Below are positions 30,616 to 39,739 of a DNA stretch of 47,763 nt, piece by piece. A program made the position numbers and the translations under genes. Position 1 is the stretch's first letter. Each line of letters starts with the position of its first letter. The notes below the pieces were generated by a model. It had not been told where the DNA came from and did not search any database. It saw only the letters and a list, made by a program, of their open reading frames with translations. The DNA is from a virus, in the IMG/VR virus record IMGVR_UViG_3300046471_000091, positions 1-47,763 of that record; one strand, 5' to 3'.

Positions 30616-32403
30616 TTAGTGGCTCTTTCGAAGTCCGGCTTTCATGCGCGGCGCCCGGAAGTCATCCATCCAGTCGCTCGGCTTGCCGTAGAACGTCGTG
30701 ACGCGGTGGCCGGTGCCGGTGTCCTTGGTCACTGCACGCAGACCGCCTTCGGGCGAGCCGACCGGGCGAACCGCGGCGTCCATGGCATCTGCGTAGATGG
30801 CCGTTTCAGCGATGTCGAACACTGCCGCGTCCAACTTGCTCAGATCGACGTCTTTCCACGCGGCGCTATGCGATTTCATCGGAGCAGCGAGGCGCTTGCG
30901 ATAGGCGAGCACGTCTTCACCGTTGAGCGCACGCGCAGCCTGCTTGCCAAACGCGTTGTACAGACCATCGGCCTTCGCCTGCACATCGGCGAACGCGGCA
31001 TGGTCGGCATCGGTGAGGGGCTTCGGCGTCAGTTGCGCCGTCTGGACCAGCATCTTCTCGAGCTGATTCACGCGATCGAGTAGGGCGCTTTCACGCTTGG
31101 CTGCATCGGCCTTTGCCTCTTCCTTTTCCTTTTCCTCGGCGTCGGCCTTCGCCTTTTCTTCGGCTTCCTTCTCCGAATCAGCCTTCTTGTCTGCAACCGG
31201 CAATTCTTCGGCAGGCATTGAGTCGGCCTTTTTGCCTTCCAAGGCGTCCATGCGTTTGCACATGTCGTCTTTGAGCGAATCGACAGCCGACATCAGTTTG
31301 TCCCACTTCTCCGCATCGGCTTTCGACTTTTCTTCCGCATCAGCCTTAGCCGCCTCCTCAGCGTCGGCCTTGGCTTTCGCTTCGAGTTCTTGCTTCGCCT
31401 CGGCGTCTGCCTTGGCCTTACGCTCTTCTTCAGTCATCTCAGGTTCCTGAACGTTGGTGGTAGATACGCCAGTTGGCGGACCGCCCTTGTCCCACACGCC
31501 AACCTCGCAGATCGCGATGTGGTCGAGCAGTTTTGGGTTTCCCTCAATAAGACCTTTCTCGCCGTTGTCGAGGGTTACAACGGTGTTTTCCAGCTTCGGA
31601 TTTCGAAATACGACGTTGGGCGATGTGGACAATTGCTCTTGCGACATCAGGGTCGCGGTTGCCTCGTCGTAGATGCGAACGATCGCCCACACTTCGTCGC
31701 CCTTGATGTAGGGCAACATGACCGAACCGACAGCACGTTTCTTGAACTCTTCCGAATTCAGATTCGCGTTCTCGGGGTGGTCAACGATGACCGGCAGGCC
31801 GTTGCAGCGCGCCAGGAATTCATCGTTGAGATATTCCTCCGGTGGGCGGAAGACGTATTCCTCGTCCTTCGACCGATACGATGTGCCCGTGCCCGTGATG
31901 CGGATATCGAACATCCACATGTTCACGAAGAACTGCGGCGATGAATAATCGCCCGCGACCATCGCACGCGCGAGCTCCGTCTCGGTCATGTGCGCTTTGC
32001 GGATCGCCTTGAACGCGTCGGACTCGAGCACGAAGCGGCAGCCGGGATGCAGCGGTTCGGGCCATGAGCCAAGCGGCGACCAAACGAATTCCGTACTCTC
32101 GTCGCTCAGCGCAACATCGAATGGCCGACACTCGTGGTAGAACGTGGTGAATTCAACGGCACCGTCGCTGGCTTTGACTATCTGGATCAGCTTGTGGGGC
32201 TCGTAGCCAGCCTCTTCCATGGTCTCGCGGCGCGCAGCATCTTCGGGGGATTCTCCCGCCTCTACACCGCCACCGGGGAACGCCCATTCACCCGGATGAT
32301 CTCCACCTGGCCCGCGGCGAAGAAACAGGACTGAGCCGTCTGCGACAATCAGCGTGCCGGCGGCATGCATCACGTTGCGATCGGTCTCATTGGTTTCGGC
32401 CAT
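30616..32403 (-). CDS. NUDIX + DUF2213 prohead protease + scaffold fusion
   Basis: A 595-residue protein with three parts. Residues 10-140 are a NUDIX hydrolase with box G45-x5-E51-x7-R59-E60-x2-E63-E64-x-G66. Residues 150-310 match DUF2213, the capsid protease type: H209 in V-D-H-P-E and the serines in L-S-T-S-P (259-261) are the likely catalytic residues, by analogy with herpesvirus-like prohead proteases. Residues 325-440 are repeated K-A-D-A-E-E coiled coil, and the rest is a scaffold-like C-terminus ending in a basic tail. The NUDIX part would cleave a nucleoside-diphosphate-X substrate, not identifiable here. No internal start with a good ribosome binding site is obvious. Confidence 0.85.
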   Translation of the reverse strand: MAETNETDRNVMHAAGTLIVADGSVLFLRRGPGGDHPGEWAFPGGGVEAGESPEDAARRETMEEAGYEPHKLIQIVKASDGAVEFTTFYHECRPFDVALSDESTEFVWSPLGSWPEPLHPGCRFVLESDAFKAIRKAHMTETELARAMVAGDYSSPQFFVNMWMFDIRITGTGTSYRSKDEEYVFRPPEEYLNDEFLARCNGLPVIVDHPENANLNSEEFKKRAVGSVMLPYIKGDEVWAIVRIYDEATATLMSQEQLSTSPNVVFRNPKLENTVVTLDNGEKGLIEGNPKLLDHIAICEVGVWDKGGPPTGVSTTNVQEPEMTEEERKAKADAEAKQELEAKAKADAEEAAKADAEEKSKADAEKWDKLMSAVDSLKDDMCKRMDALEGKKADSMPAEELPVADKKADSEKEAEEKAKADAEEKEKEEAKADAAKRESALLDRVNQLEKMLVQTAQLTPKPLTDADHAAFADVQAKADGLYNAFGKQAARALNGEDVLAYRKRLAAPMKSHSAAWKDVDLSKLDAAVFDIAETAIYADAMDAAVRPVGSPEGGLRAVTKDTGTGHRVTTFYGKPSDWMDDFRAPRMKAGLRKSH

Positions 32404-32405
32404 AT

Positions 32406-33236
32406 TTATCTCGTCATTGCCGCAATCTTTGCGCGCGCCGCAGCAAGCGATTCACGCCCTTTGGCCGTCACCATGCCGTCAGGCAAATCACGGATGTTGT
32501 AGAGGAACTGATATGAGCAGGAGCAAAACACTTCCTCGGCCGGCTTGGTGATCTGGTCGGTATACCCGTCCGGACCGGCTTTCATCAGCCCTTTATCAAT
32601 CGCCCAGTTGCCGCGGATCGCGTAGACCTTCTGGTCGCGCTCTTTGTGATCCTTGCGGTACTGATATCCCGGTCGGCGCCACTGACTATGCCAACGTCCA
32701 GCGATTGCTCCGCCGTCCGTCGCCATGATGTCGTTCAGGCTCGAAACGAATTTCGCCGACTGGTCGATGACGCATCGCCTTTCCTCGAAAGGAAGCGAGG
32801 TGAGCGCTTTCCGGATGTTTTCCTTCACATCCTTAACCTCGACCGCCCGACTTCCGCCAACAGGCACCGACGATGCCCAGCCAGAAAAGCGCTGGGTCGT
32901 CTTCTCGATCATTGCCTCGCGATTGAGTTTGATGAGCGAACGCGAAACCATCATGCGGCGGTCTAACTCTGTGCGGAGCTTTGGCTTGAGACGATCGACC
33001 GTGAATCGAGAAATACCGATGTGCGTCTTGAGGATCTGGCCGTCATCGATCATCCGCCTGTATATTCCGCTCAATGTTTTTTTGAGCGTATCTTCGAGGA
33101 CGTGTTCGGGCGTCAACGATTCGGCCGCAGCGCGACGAATCCTGTCTGTCCAGTAGGTCAGGCGCTCGACGCTATCGAACCCGTTTTCCTCGAAATCCTT
33201 GATGGCTGCAGTGACGGTTTCGAAGAAGGTAGCCAT
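32406..33236 (-). CDS. MuF-like head morphogenesis protein
   Basis: A 276-residue protein right after the portal. It is helical, basic, with [16 protein letters not shown] at about residues 194-209 and a C-x-C pair near 237-239. This fits the phage Mu gpF-type minor head proteins that are injected or mature the head. The start uses a TGATG overlap with the portal stop. Confidence 0.75.
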   Translation of the reverse strand: MATFFETVTAAIKDFEENGFDSVERLTYWTDRIRRAAAESLTPEHVLEDTLKKTLSGIYRRMIDDGQILKTHIGISRFTVDRLKPKLRTELDRRMMVSRSLIKLNREAMIEKTTQRFSGWASSVPVGGSRAVEVKDVKENIRKALTSLPFEERRCVIDQSAKFVSSLNDIMATDGGAIAGRWHSQWRRPGYQYRKDHKERDQKVYAIRGNWAIDKGLMKAGPDGYTDQITKPAEEVFCSCSYQFLYNIRDLPDGMVTAKGRESLAAARAKIAAMTR

Positions 33237-34645
33237 CAGATGTTTTTCGGATGCGACTCGCTAGGCTCAATCTCCGGGGCGGGCGGCACATAGTCCGCCA
33301 GAGCCACGTAATCCAGCACGAGAGGGTTGGGGAACAACTTCTTGGACTCGTTCATGTTGTTCGCGAAAAATTCAACCATGCGCGCCTTGTTCTCCGGATC
33401 GGCAACTGGCAACAGGACTTCAAGGGCGGCCGTCAGCGCTTCGAATTTGATCTTCTCGACCTTGACCTGCTCCGACTCCGGCTCGACCAGAAGGGATGGC
33501 CACTCAGCGGAAAATGCATTGGCCCAATCGTAGAAGGCTTCGTTGTACGACTTGCCCTTGTATTCCGGTACCTCGGCCTTGACTGTTTCGAAGAACTCTT
33601 CGGTCCACGCCAGCCGCATCACGATTCTGTCGAAGAACTCGTACAGCGGATTCATGCCCTCGCGGAATCCCTCGATGTAGCGAACTACGTCCTTGGCGTC
33701 TTCCGTGCCTTCACCAAATCCTTCTGCGTACGATTCGGAATTCAACAACTTGGCCGGCATCGGCGTCGCGACGGCAATGTTTTCCAGGATGTTTTTCCGA
33801 GCCGTCGTCATCGCGGTGTCGGTATTCGTCATGTTCAGCGTTTCGATATCCTCTTCGGGAGTGATATTGATAACGTTGTTGGTCTGCGCTTCCTTGACCA
33901 CATTGCGCTTGACACCCTGAAGCACAGCCATTGCCCGATCAGCGATCGATCCCGCCTGCTTCATCTTTGCGACTAGTACCCCGGCCTTGCGAGTCACCAT
34001 GTCGTCGGTGATCATCGACTGCACGAAGCTTTTCAGCGGATACAGGGCGCGCTGATAGACCGAGCGGCCCGTATAGCCGTATGCCGAGGCCGTGTACTCA
34101 ATGTAGATCGGCTGTTCGTTGAAGAACACGACGGTGCGCGACGGGTGATATTTCTCCCCAGCAGCGGTGATGATCGTGGGCTTCTGGAAGTCCGGAGCGT
34201 TTGGATCCTGGTTGAGGACGAGACTTCCCGCGGTATTCAATGAGTCCAGCGTGTTGAAATACAAATCCAGCTTTGACAGGTTCTCGGGAGGAATAATTTT
34301 TTCATTATCGAAATCCCTCGCCCCCATTACAAGCGCAGACGCACCCTGCATGCGCCCAAGCCGAACCGTGTTTGCAATGTAGTTGTCGGCGCCAATCTCT
34401 TTCCATTTGCGCTCAAACGCTTCCCGCACCTTTTCTTCAGGGCTGTTCGGAATTGATATCTTGCGCTTCTGGCTCATGGCCAGAGTGATTGGCGCATCAA
34501 CGATCTTCCCGCCCAGCGGATGAAACGCATAGACCGTCTTGCAAAGCTGATACGACGGCTCTGACCCCGGAACAATATCGTCTGCCAACAGAATATCCAT
34601 GAGCGCTGAACTCAACTGCGAGCCCATTACTTTGATTTCAGCCAT
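33236..34645 (-). CDS. Portal protein, DUF1073 family
   Basis: A 469-residue protein downstream of the large terminase. It has the DUF1073 features: a Y-x-x-x-P-L-x-x-K-I-V-D-x-P-I motif near residues 40-54, R-M-Q-G-A-S-A-L-V-M-G, and a helical C-terminal wing. The portal ring is the DNA packaging channel and the tail attachment site. Confidence 0.85.
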   Translation of the reverse strand: MAEIKVMGSQLSSALMDILLADDIVPGSEPSYQLCKTVYAFHPLGGKIVDAPITLAMSQKRKISIPNSPEEKVREAFERKWKEIGADNYIANTVRLGRMQGASALVMGARDFDNEKIIPPENLSKLDLYFNTLDSLNTAGSLVLNQDPNAPDFQKPTIITAAGEKYHPSRTVVFFNEQPIYIEYTASAYGYTGRSVYQRALYPLKSFVQSMITDDMVTRKAGVLVAKMKQAGSIADRAMAVLQGVKRNVVKEAQTNNVINITPEEDIETLNMTNTDTAMTTARKNILENIAVATPMPAKLLNSESYAEGFGEGTEDAKDVVRYIEGFREGMNPLYEFFDRIVMRLAWTEEFFETVKAEVPEYKGKSYNEAFYDWANAFSAEWPSLLVEPESEQVKVEKIKFEALTAALEVLLPVADPENKARMVEFFANNMNESKKLFPNPLVLDYVALADYVPPAPEIEPSESHPKNI

Positions 34646-34659
34646 TTGGATACCGTGTG

Positions 34660-35937
34660 TTAGAAACCATCTGGGCCGCCCAGACCAATAATTACGCCAT
34701 ACATAAACCCGTCTGCAAGATCATCTGCGCGCTTGTGGGCGTCTTTGTCGCCAATGCGGTAACCGCAAACCTGCGCCACCAGATGATTCTTGGTCTGGCC
34801 TTTGTATTCCGTAACTTTTTCCAATGCATTGACAGAGAGCTTTACTTCTCCGCGATAGACGGATCCAGACGAAGCGACTGCGCGACCGTCCTTCCCGATG
34901 CTGGTGATATCTCCACTGATTGGCTGTGCAGGCCAGCCGACTCGCGCGGAATGCTGATTTAGCGTGATGCCGCTTGCCTTGTCCTCAATGAACGCGCCGA
35001 GCGATCCTGCGCGGGCCTTGGTTAGCTTCGCGTAGTGCTCGAGTTGCGTGAAGACGTTCGGCAGCCAGGTAACCAGCAGATCGGAATTGATCTGGATGAT
35101 TTCCCAGTCCAGAATGATCAGTGGGTGGCCGGTATGCTTTGAGAGCGCGAAGTAGACAACAGCCGTGCCGTCATTACCGCTACCGTCCTTCATTGCGCTG
35201 TCGATAATGGCGAAGACGCCATCGCAATGCGCGGGGAAGGGGACGCCCTTACCGTCGACCGTCAGCTTTTCGAACTCAAAGAAAGCGACGCCGGACCAGT
35301 CGATGAATTCGGCAAGAAACTCCTGCTTGAAAACTAGCGGGTGGGCCTTGGCACGCTCGAGTTCAAGTTCATCCGCAGGAACGTATGGGTTGCTGCTGGT
35401 CGGAGCATGATGCTGCTTGAAGCCAAGCTTTTCGTCGTGGCAAATCTGATAGAAGAAATTATCTTCAGCTATGCCATTAGGTGTCGAGAACACCCATACA
35501 GAGCCGCGACGAGTCAGAAGCGTCGGCTTGATCGACCGCTCCCAGATCTTCATCATCTGGCCGTTCTTCGTGAAAGCCGCCTCATCAATCATGACGAGGT
35601 CATATTCCCGGCCTCGCCCAGCCAACTCGTTATCGTTCAGCGTCCAAAGGTCTACTTTTCCCTTGGTTGTCGTTCTAACCTTACCTTTCGACCGGTCAAA
35701 CGATTTCTTGATCGGCGTCAGGATGTCCGTTATTTCGTCGTATGGCTCATCAAGTTGCTTGTGCTCGGGGGTAAATAGGCCGACGAGACGACCCTTGGCT
35801 GCCGCGTCGCAAGCCATGGTGACCATCTGCTTGGTCTTGCCCCAGCGGCGCCCGCACCGCACAGCATTCAATCTGGCGCGGTCGTGATAAATATCAACCT
35901 GCCCGGCATGCAGAGTCGGCAACTGAATAACGGGCAT
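34660..35937 (-). CDS. terL: Terminase large subunit
   Basis: A 425-residue packaging motor. Walker A is G-R-R-W-G-K-T at 29-35 and Walker B is D-L-V-M-I-D-E at 113-119. The RNase H-like nuclease half has Asp246 (I-I-D-S), E318-D319 (F-I-E-D-K-A-S-G) and a late D-D-x-A-D near 408. It cuts concatemers and drives ATP-dependent DNA entry through the portal. The complete motifs suggest it is active. Confidence 0.95.
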   Translation of the reverse strand: MPVIQLPTLHAGQVDIYHDRARLNAVRCGRRWGKTKQMVTMACDAAAKGRLVGLFTPEHKQLDEPYDEITDILTPIKKSFDRSKGKVRTTTKGKVDLWTLNDNELAGRGREYDLVMIDEAAFTKNGQMMKIWERSIKPTLLTRRGSVWVFSTPNGIAEDNFFYQICHDEKLGFKQHHAPTSSNPYVPADELELERAKAHPLVFKQEFLAEFIDWSGVAFFEFEKLTVDGKGVPFPAHCDGVFAIIDSAMKDGSGNDGTAVVYFALSKHTGHPLIILDWEIIQINSDLLVTWLPNVFTQLEHYAKLTKARAGSLGAFIEDKASGITLNQHSARVGWPAQPISGDITSIGKDGRAVASSGSVYRGEVKLSVNALEKVTEYKGQTKNHLVAQVCGYRIGDKDAHKRADDLADGFMYGVIIGLGGPDGF

Positions 35938-35984
35938 GAGTAGATTTCACTTTGCCGCGTACCAGCAGCTTTCATTTCATTCTT

Positions 35985-36497
35985 CTAATCAGGCAATCCG
36001 CCTTGGATGACCACCTTGCCATCATCGATATTCGAGTCTTTATTTGCGCGCAACAGGTTAAGTCCGATCTCGCTTGCTTCATTGGCCATGCGGGTCAGCA
36101 CGGCGATGCCCTTGAGCGAAGTAAGACTCGCCTCATCCAGAGGCTTCGCATCGTCAATCTCTGAAACCTTGTTATGAGCAATCCCGGCGAGACGGTGCGA
36201 TGTCGCGGCACCGAAACGGGCAGCCCCTGCGAGATGTTCGCTGATTGCCTTGAGATCGTCCGCAAGTGAACGGGCTGCGATTTGTTCAGAAACGTTTAGG
36301 AATGAAAGGGCACGCTCAGTCTCAACTATCTGTTTCGCAACGCTTTTTACCGTTTCGTTTCGTTTCGAAAACCGTACAGATATTGCCGCCTTGCTCACCC
36401 CGAACTCACGGGATAGTTTGGCGGCTGGCTCACCGGAAAGCAGTCGTTTCCCGATTACTTCCCACTGTGCGTCGGTGAGTTTCGATGGTCTTGCCAT
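35985..36497 (-). CDS. terS: Terminase small subunit
   Basis: A 170-residue protein directly upstream of terL. The N-terminal 45 residues are a helix-turn-helix (L-S-G-E-P-A-A-K-L-S-R-E-F-G-V-S-K-A-A-I) that should recognise the packaging site, and the rest is helical and probably forms the oligomeric ring. The Shine-Dalgarno sequence is weak. Confidence 0.85.
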   Translation of the reverse strand: MARPSKLTDAQWEVIGKRLLSGEPAAKLSREFGVSKAAISVRFSKRNETVKSVAKQIVETERALSFLNVSEQIAARSLADDLKAISEHLAGAARFGAATSHRLAGIAHNKVSEIDDAKPLDEASLTSLKGIAVLTRMANEASEIGLNLLRANKDSNIDDGKVVIQGGLPD

Positions 36498-36527
36498 ACC
36501 CAGCTTTGGGCATGGAGCCCTTCCTTA

Positions 36528-36887
36528 TTAATTCACTCGCCAAACTGGAATAGCCGCACCGGCCTTGTTCTGCCCATTCGGATATGCCGCAGCATGCGCC
36601 GGCAAAGTCGTTGCATCCCAAACCGGGATTGCGCCGCCGTTCACGCCTTGGTCATCCGGGAATGGTCCGCCGCCTGTTGGCGCGCTCACGACACGAACGG
36701 GAAGGGCGCCAGCGGCTTTGGATTGATCGTTGGGCCATGGGCCAACGCCAGGCTGCGCAACAAAGACGACGGGGATAGCGCCGTTTGCTTTGCTCTGCGA
36801 GTTAGGCCATGGGCCGGTGGTTGGCTGCGCGACGATGTAGACGGGGATTGCGCCAGCGCTAGTATTCTGGGTGTTTGGATAGGCCAT
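36528..36887 (-). CDS. Five-repeat G-A-I-P-V protein
   Basis: A 119-residue protein made of five repeats of about 23-26 residues, each of the form P-N-x-Q-x-K-A-x-G-A-I-P-V-x-x-V. The start is a TGATG overlap with the phosphoesterase gene. A regular repeat of this kind suggests a beta-structured solenoid or elongated fold. The position between phosphoesterase and terminase is conserved for head-decoration or packaging accessory proteins in some phages, but I do not recognise the family. Confidence 0.7.
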   Translation of the reverse strand: MAYPNTQNTSAGAIPVYIVAQPTTGPWPNSQSKANGAIPVVFVAQPGVGPWPNDQSKAAGALPVRVVSAPTGGGPFPDDQGVNGGAIPVWDATTLPAHAAAYPNGQNKAGAAIPVWRVN

Positions 36888-38107
36888 CACGAACCAATCA
36901 TTTCTGAGTCGACGCGTTCATAGAACCGCCCACCAATCATGGCGTGGTCCCGTAATTCAACGTATTCGAACTGCGTGTGTTTCTTCTGCGTGTCGACGTG
37001 ACAGAGCATGAAGCCCAGCGCCCACTTCTCGCCGGCACAGTATGTAGCCGCGCGGGCATGTCCGCATCCAAGCTGGTGCCATTCGCTCGAGCCGAACTGC
37101 GGCGAGTAGAAAGGCCACACGATGTGCTTGTGATGGTGCCCATTGAAGCCCGGCACACCCATATTCCTGCCCTCGGGAAAATGGTGGGCCATCAAGCAGT
37201 CGTACATCACCACATAATTCTTCGCCAACTCCTGCTTCATGTCCCGCTCACTGAACGCGGCTAGATCCATCCGGGCGATGTAGTTCACCTGGTAGGCGTC
37301 TAGGCCCAGCAACTTCGGGACAGTGAAGCCGTGCAAGTCAGAGAGGACAACCTTAAGCGCTGGCGTGGCCTCGCCGAGGTGGCGGATCAGGCGCGCTTCG
37401 TGATTGCCCTCAATGTAGATGATTTCCGCCTCCGGGCAAGCCGTGCGGATATCCTCAAGGAAGGCATGCAACCACTTGATGCGGCCGATCACATCCCATT
37501 CGCGCGGGTCGACGCCGTACTTTCCGAACTCAGGCAGGTCTAGGGCGTCGCCGTTGATGACGACCTTCTCTGGCTGCACTCGCTTCGCTGTATCGATGAA
37601 GCAGCGGCGCCAGAACGGATCGCATTCGATGTCGTGAATGTCCGACGCGACCAGAACAGTCTGGAAGCGCTTTGAGCTGGGGCGCAGATAGGCGTCTTCC
37701 CAACCCGACTTTTCGACGTTCATGCGGCGCTGCACGTCCTTGCTGGCGTGTTTCGCGATCGCTCGCTCGAGGCCGTGAGCATGACGCGAGAGCGTGATGT
37801 TCGCCTGACGCTTGAACTCGAGAAACGTACCGAAATGTCTATTCCATGTGGACTCTGAAATGTCAGAGTGCACGCGGAAGTAGTTCCGGGTAATGACTTT
37901 GGTATCGTCTATCTTGGCGATACGCTGCAATTCGTTGATGCAGTCTTCTGCCGTCCAGTCTGCCTGGAACTTGCGCTGATTCTCGGACAATGGCACCGCG
38001 CCGCGGATTCGACCGCGCAGCGTACTCTCAGGCATGCCGATCGCCTTGGCTGCGGCATTGACGCTACCGTGGATCTTCACGGCTTTCAGCAAGTCGCTTG
38101 TGTCCAC
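36887..38107 (-). CDS. Calcineurin-like phosphoesterase with N-terminal HTH
   Basis: A 406-residue protein. Residues 1-45 form a helix-turn-helix (N-A-A-A-K-A-I-G-M-P-E-S-T-L-R-G-R-I-R-G). Residues 148-360 are a metallophosphoesterase with S-D-I-H (155-158), G-D-A-L-D (186-190), G-N-H-E-A-R (234-239), a later M-A-H-H and G-H-H-H, the metal-binding set. The start is GTG at 38107, with GGGGAAA upstream. DNA binding plus phosphodiester hydrolysis suggests a DNA-directed nuclease or phosphatase acting with packaging. Substrate unknown. Confidence 0.8.
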   Translation of the reverse strand: MDTSDLLKAVKIHGSVNAAAKAIGMPESTLRGRIRGAVPLSENQRKFQADWTAEDCINELQRIAKIDDTKVITRNYFRVHSDISESTWNRHFGTFLEFKRQANITLSRHAHGLERAIAKHASKDVQRRMNVEKSGWEDAYLRPSSKRFQTVLVASDIHDIECDPFWRRCFIDTAKRVQPEKVVINGDALDLPEFGKYGVDPREWDVIGRIKWLHAFLEDIRTACPEAEIIYIEGNHEARLIRHLGEATPALKVVLSDLHGFTVPKLLGLDAYQVNYIARMDLAAFSERDMKQELAKNYVVMYDCLMAHHFPEGRNMGVPGFNGHHHKHIVWPFYSPQFGSSEWHQLGCGHARAATYCAGEKWALGFMLCHVDTQKKHTQFEYVELRDHAMIGGRFYERVDSEMIGS

Positions 38108-38172
38108 GCATTTCCCCGAATCGCGCCACTTAGCGCGCCAGAATTTTCAATGTTGGCTAATTGCGCCACTTT

Positions 38173-38385
38173 TTACGAACTGAGCTTTGGTGCAAACTCG
38201 CCGCACCACACGTCCGCAGCGGTAATTGGGAACGTGCTAATGACGTCTCCCTCGCTTGCATCAAATACGGGAACAGGTGGGTAGCGGCGACAGGTGATTA
38301 CCTCGTCGCCGAAGCAAGCGAAACGACACTCACGGCATATCTCGGTGCGCTCGGCAATCTCGATAACCTTGGGTTTGCTAGCCAT
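38173..38385 (-). CDS. Small Cys-rich zinc-type protein
   Basis: A 70-residue protein with C-R-E-C, a following C, C-R-R-Y-P and W-C-G-E-F: five cysteines in a C-x2-C-x3-C-x7-C pattern with a final C. It probably binds zinc. The start at 38385 lies just after the terminator at 38398-38419. Similar small Cys proteins accompany head genes in many phages without known function. Confidence 0.65.
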   Translation of the reverse strand: MASKPKVIEIAERTEICRECRFACFGDEVITCRRYPPVPVFDASEGDVISTFPITAADVWCGEFAPKLSS

Positions 38386-38396
38386 CGGCGTACCAG

Positions 38397-38419
38397 AATA
38401 AAAAGGCCGCCGAAGCGGC
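38397..38419 (-). terminator. Weak intrinsic terminator
   Basis: 5-bp stem (38406-38410 with 38415-38419), CGAA loop on the plus strand (TTCG in RNA), five T on the minus strand. Short, so termination is likely partial. Confidence 0.6.
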
Positions 38420-38448
38420 AATCTCATCAGAAGACGAGAAGGGGATCG

Positions 38449-38766
38449 TTAGCAGGTGATCATGCCCGGAGGCCAGTCGCTGGGCGGCGTCCACGTAGGT
38501 TGCCACCATGTTTGCATCGGCCTTACGTCTTTGGTCTGCCGCGCCAGTTCTTCGTATGCCTTTTTCAGGTCATCGACGGACTTTTGCGCATCCTTGGTGT
38601 CAACATCGACTTTGACGCTGACCGTTTCGGCGACCTTTGGGGTGACTTTCTTGAACACTTCGCCCAGATGCTCTTGAATGGACTTCCATTGCGCGGGATT
38701 CGGAGTTTGACCTTGGGTAAGCTCGACAAAGCCTTGCAGCCAATAGCAAAAGTCACGTTCAGTCAT
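38449..38766 (-). CDS. Small helical phage protein
   Basis: A 105-residue protein with an N-terminal M-T-E-R-D-F-C-Y-W-L-Q-G-F-V-E-L pattern, a W-K-S-I-Q-E-H-L helix and a Trp/Pro-rich C-terminus (W-W-Q-P-T-W-T-P-P). The N-terminal pattern recurs in many Gram-negative phages in the region before terminase, always without a known role. Confidence 0.65.
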   Translation of the reverse strand: MTERDFCYWLQGFVELTQGQTPNPAQWKSIQEHLGEVFKKVTPKVAETVSVKVDVDTKDAQKSVDDLKKAYEELARQTKDVRPMQTWWQPTWTPPSDWPPGMITC

Positions 38767-39225
38767 GGCATGTCCAAATAGGTTGAAGGTCTAACGCTCG
38801 ACCCGAATGGCGCTATGGCCCGCTATCGCGGCTCGCGGTCGACTCTGTTTCGCCTTCATGGATGACACCTAGCCGCGATACCCGCCCCGTCCGACTTTCG
38901 TCAACTGCGGGCCGGCGATAACCAGGCGTCATTCACGAAGGCCCAATCCACAACGCACAGGGATACCACCCATGCATGCGTCAGGATTAGGTTTGGTAAT
39001 TGACGCTCCAGGGCATCAACATCGCCCGAAAAAGTGCCGCTCGTAGCCGCAAGGCGTCAATCCGAACACTTCCGCTTCTGGCGTATCCGATCAGGAACGA
39101 AGCGCGAAAACGACAAATTCCCACATTCGTGTGCAATCTTTAGCGGGATTGCGACATTTGCGAGCGGTGAGGTCCGCGCCCGTATTAAGCTGCCGAGCCA
39201 ATCGGCTGGCGCGGGAAGCCTGAAA
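38767..39225. other. 459-bp non-coding gap with perfect 10-bp inverted repeat
   Basis: No open frame here has a convincing start and coding pattern. The stretch holds a perfect 10-bp inverted repeat (38824-38833 with 38871-38880, 37-nt loop). That loop contains CTGTTTCGC (38845-38853), a motif repeated in two other intergenic regions. A smaller GCAATC/GATTGC stem lies at 39133-39152. It may be a regulatory or packaging (pac/cos-like) region given its place upstream of the terminase genes. Confidence 0.5.
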
Positions 39226-39327
39226 TCAGGGCTTTGGTAACTTATCAGACGCGTGAATGTCGCCAATCCCGTCCCAGCCCTCGAGAAGATCCCATCCTTC
39301 TCTCGGTCGCGGTCGGATATCCATCAT
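39226..39327 (-). CDS. Micro-ORF, 33 residues
   Basis: A short frame starting at 39327 in an ATGA overlap with the preceding gene and ending at 39226. The encoded peptide is rich in Arg, Asp and Trp (W-D-L-L-E-G-W-D-G-I-G-D). The overlap type is the same used throughout this phage, which is the main support. Confidence 0.45.
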   Translation of the reverse strand: MMDIRPRPREGWDLLEGWDGIGDIHASDKLPKP

Positions 39328-39497
39328 TTCGTCAACTCCCTCAGCCGATCGAGATCCGCGATCATTGCCGTCTTTAGCGCAGGATCAAGGTCTCGCATGC
39401 GCTCTAAGGCAAGCTCTAACCTGTCGATGATTTGTTGCTCTTCCATTGCTTTCTCAGAATTCTTCCCGGCATACTCCCGGGTCGAGACACATTGCAT
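39324..39497 (-). CDS. Small helical protein
   Basis: A 57-residue frame starting one base after the preceding stop; an alternative start at 39446 gives 40 residues with a slightly better ribosome binding site. The core is an amphipathic helix pair (I-I-D-R-L-E-L-A-L-E-R-M, D-L-D-R-L-R-E-L). Function unknown. Confidence 0.5.
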   Translation of the reverse strand: MQCVSTREYAGKNSEKAMEEQQIIDRLELALERMRDLDPALKTAMIADLDRLRELTK

Positions 39498-39498
39498 G

Positions 39499-39726
39499 TC
39501 AAGCACCGTTAGACCTGCTTCGGCGCGGCGGGAGATCGAATAACTGTTCTGCTGCCTGGCGCTTTGGGCTCCAGTCATTAACTGGGCGCTTGAGCGTCAG
39601 AATAGGGCGCTGTGGTGCAGGCTGCGCGGCTTTCTCTGCGGCCTTTCGTGCTTCACGTGCCTGCTTGGCTGCATAGATCGCTTCCGGATTGCCGTAGTGA
39701 TCCGAAGGGAGGGCAGATGAGCGCAT
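39499..39726 (-). CDS. Small basic Ala-rich protein
   Basis: A 75-residue protein, first gene after the leader terminator. The middle is an Ala/Lys-rich helix (Y-A-A-K-Q-A-R-E-A-R-K-A-A-E-K-A-A), followed by a Pro-rich basic C-terminus. The start at 39726 is chosen because a longer frame would read through the terminator. Confidence 0.55.
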   Translation of the reverse strand: MRSSALPSDHYGNPEAIYAAKQAREARKAAEKAAQPAPQRPILTLKRPVNDWSPKRQAAEQLFDLPPRRSRSNGA

Positions 39727-39739
39727 GGCGGCAGAATGC

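Noticed and set aside
38781-39000. A tRNA gene in the non-coding gap
   Set aside because: No cloverleaf, no TTC-containing T-arm and no CCA-adjacent acceptor stem could be formed; the 10-bp inverted repeat has too long a loop and no tRNA landmarks.
39057-39266. A 69-codon minus-strand frame in the gap before the terminase region
   Set aside because: No good ribosome binding site, overlaps the coupled micro-ORF in another frame, and the composition is unlike the neighbours.
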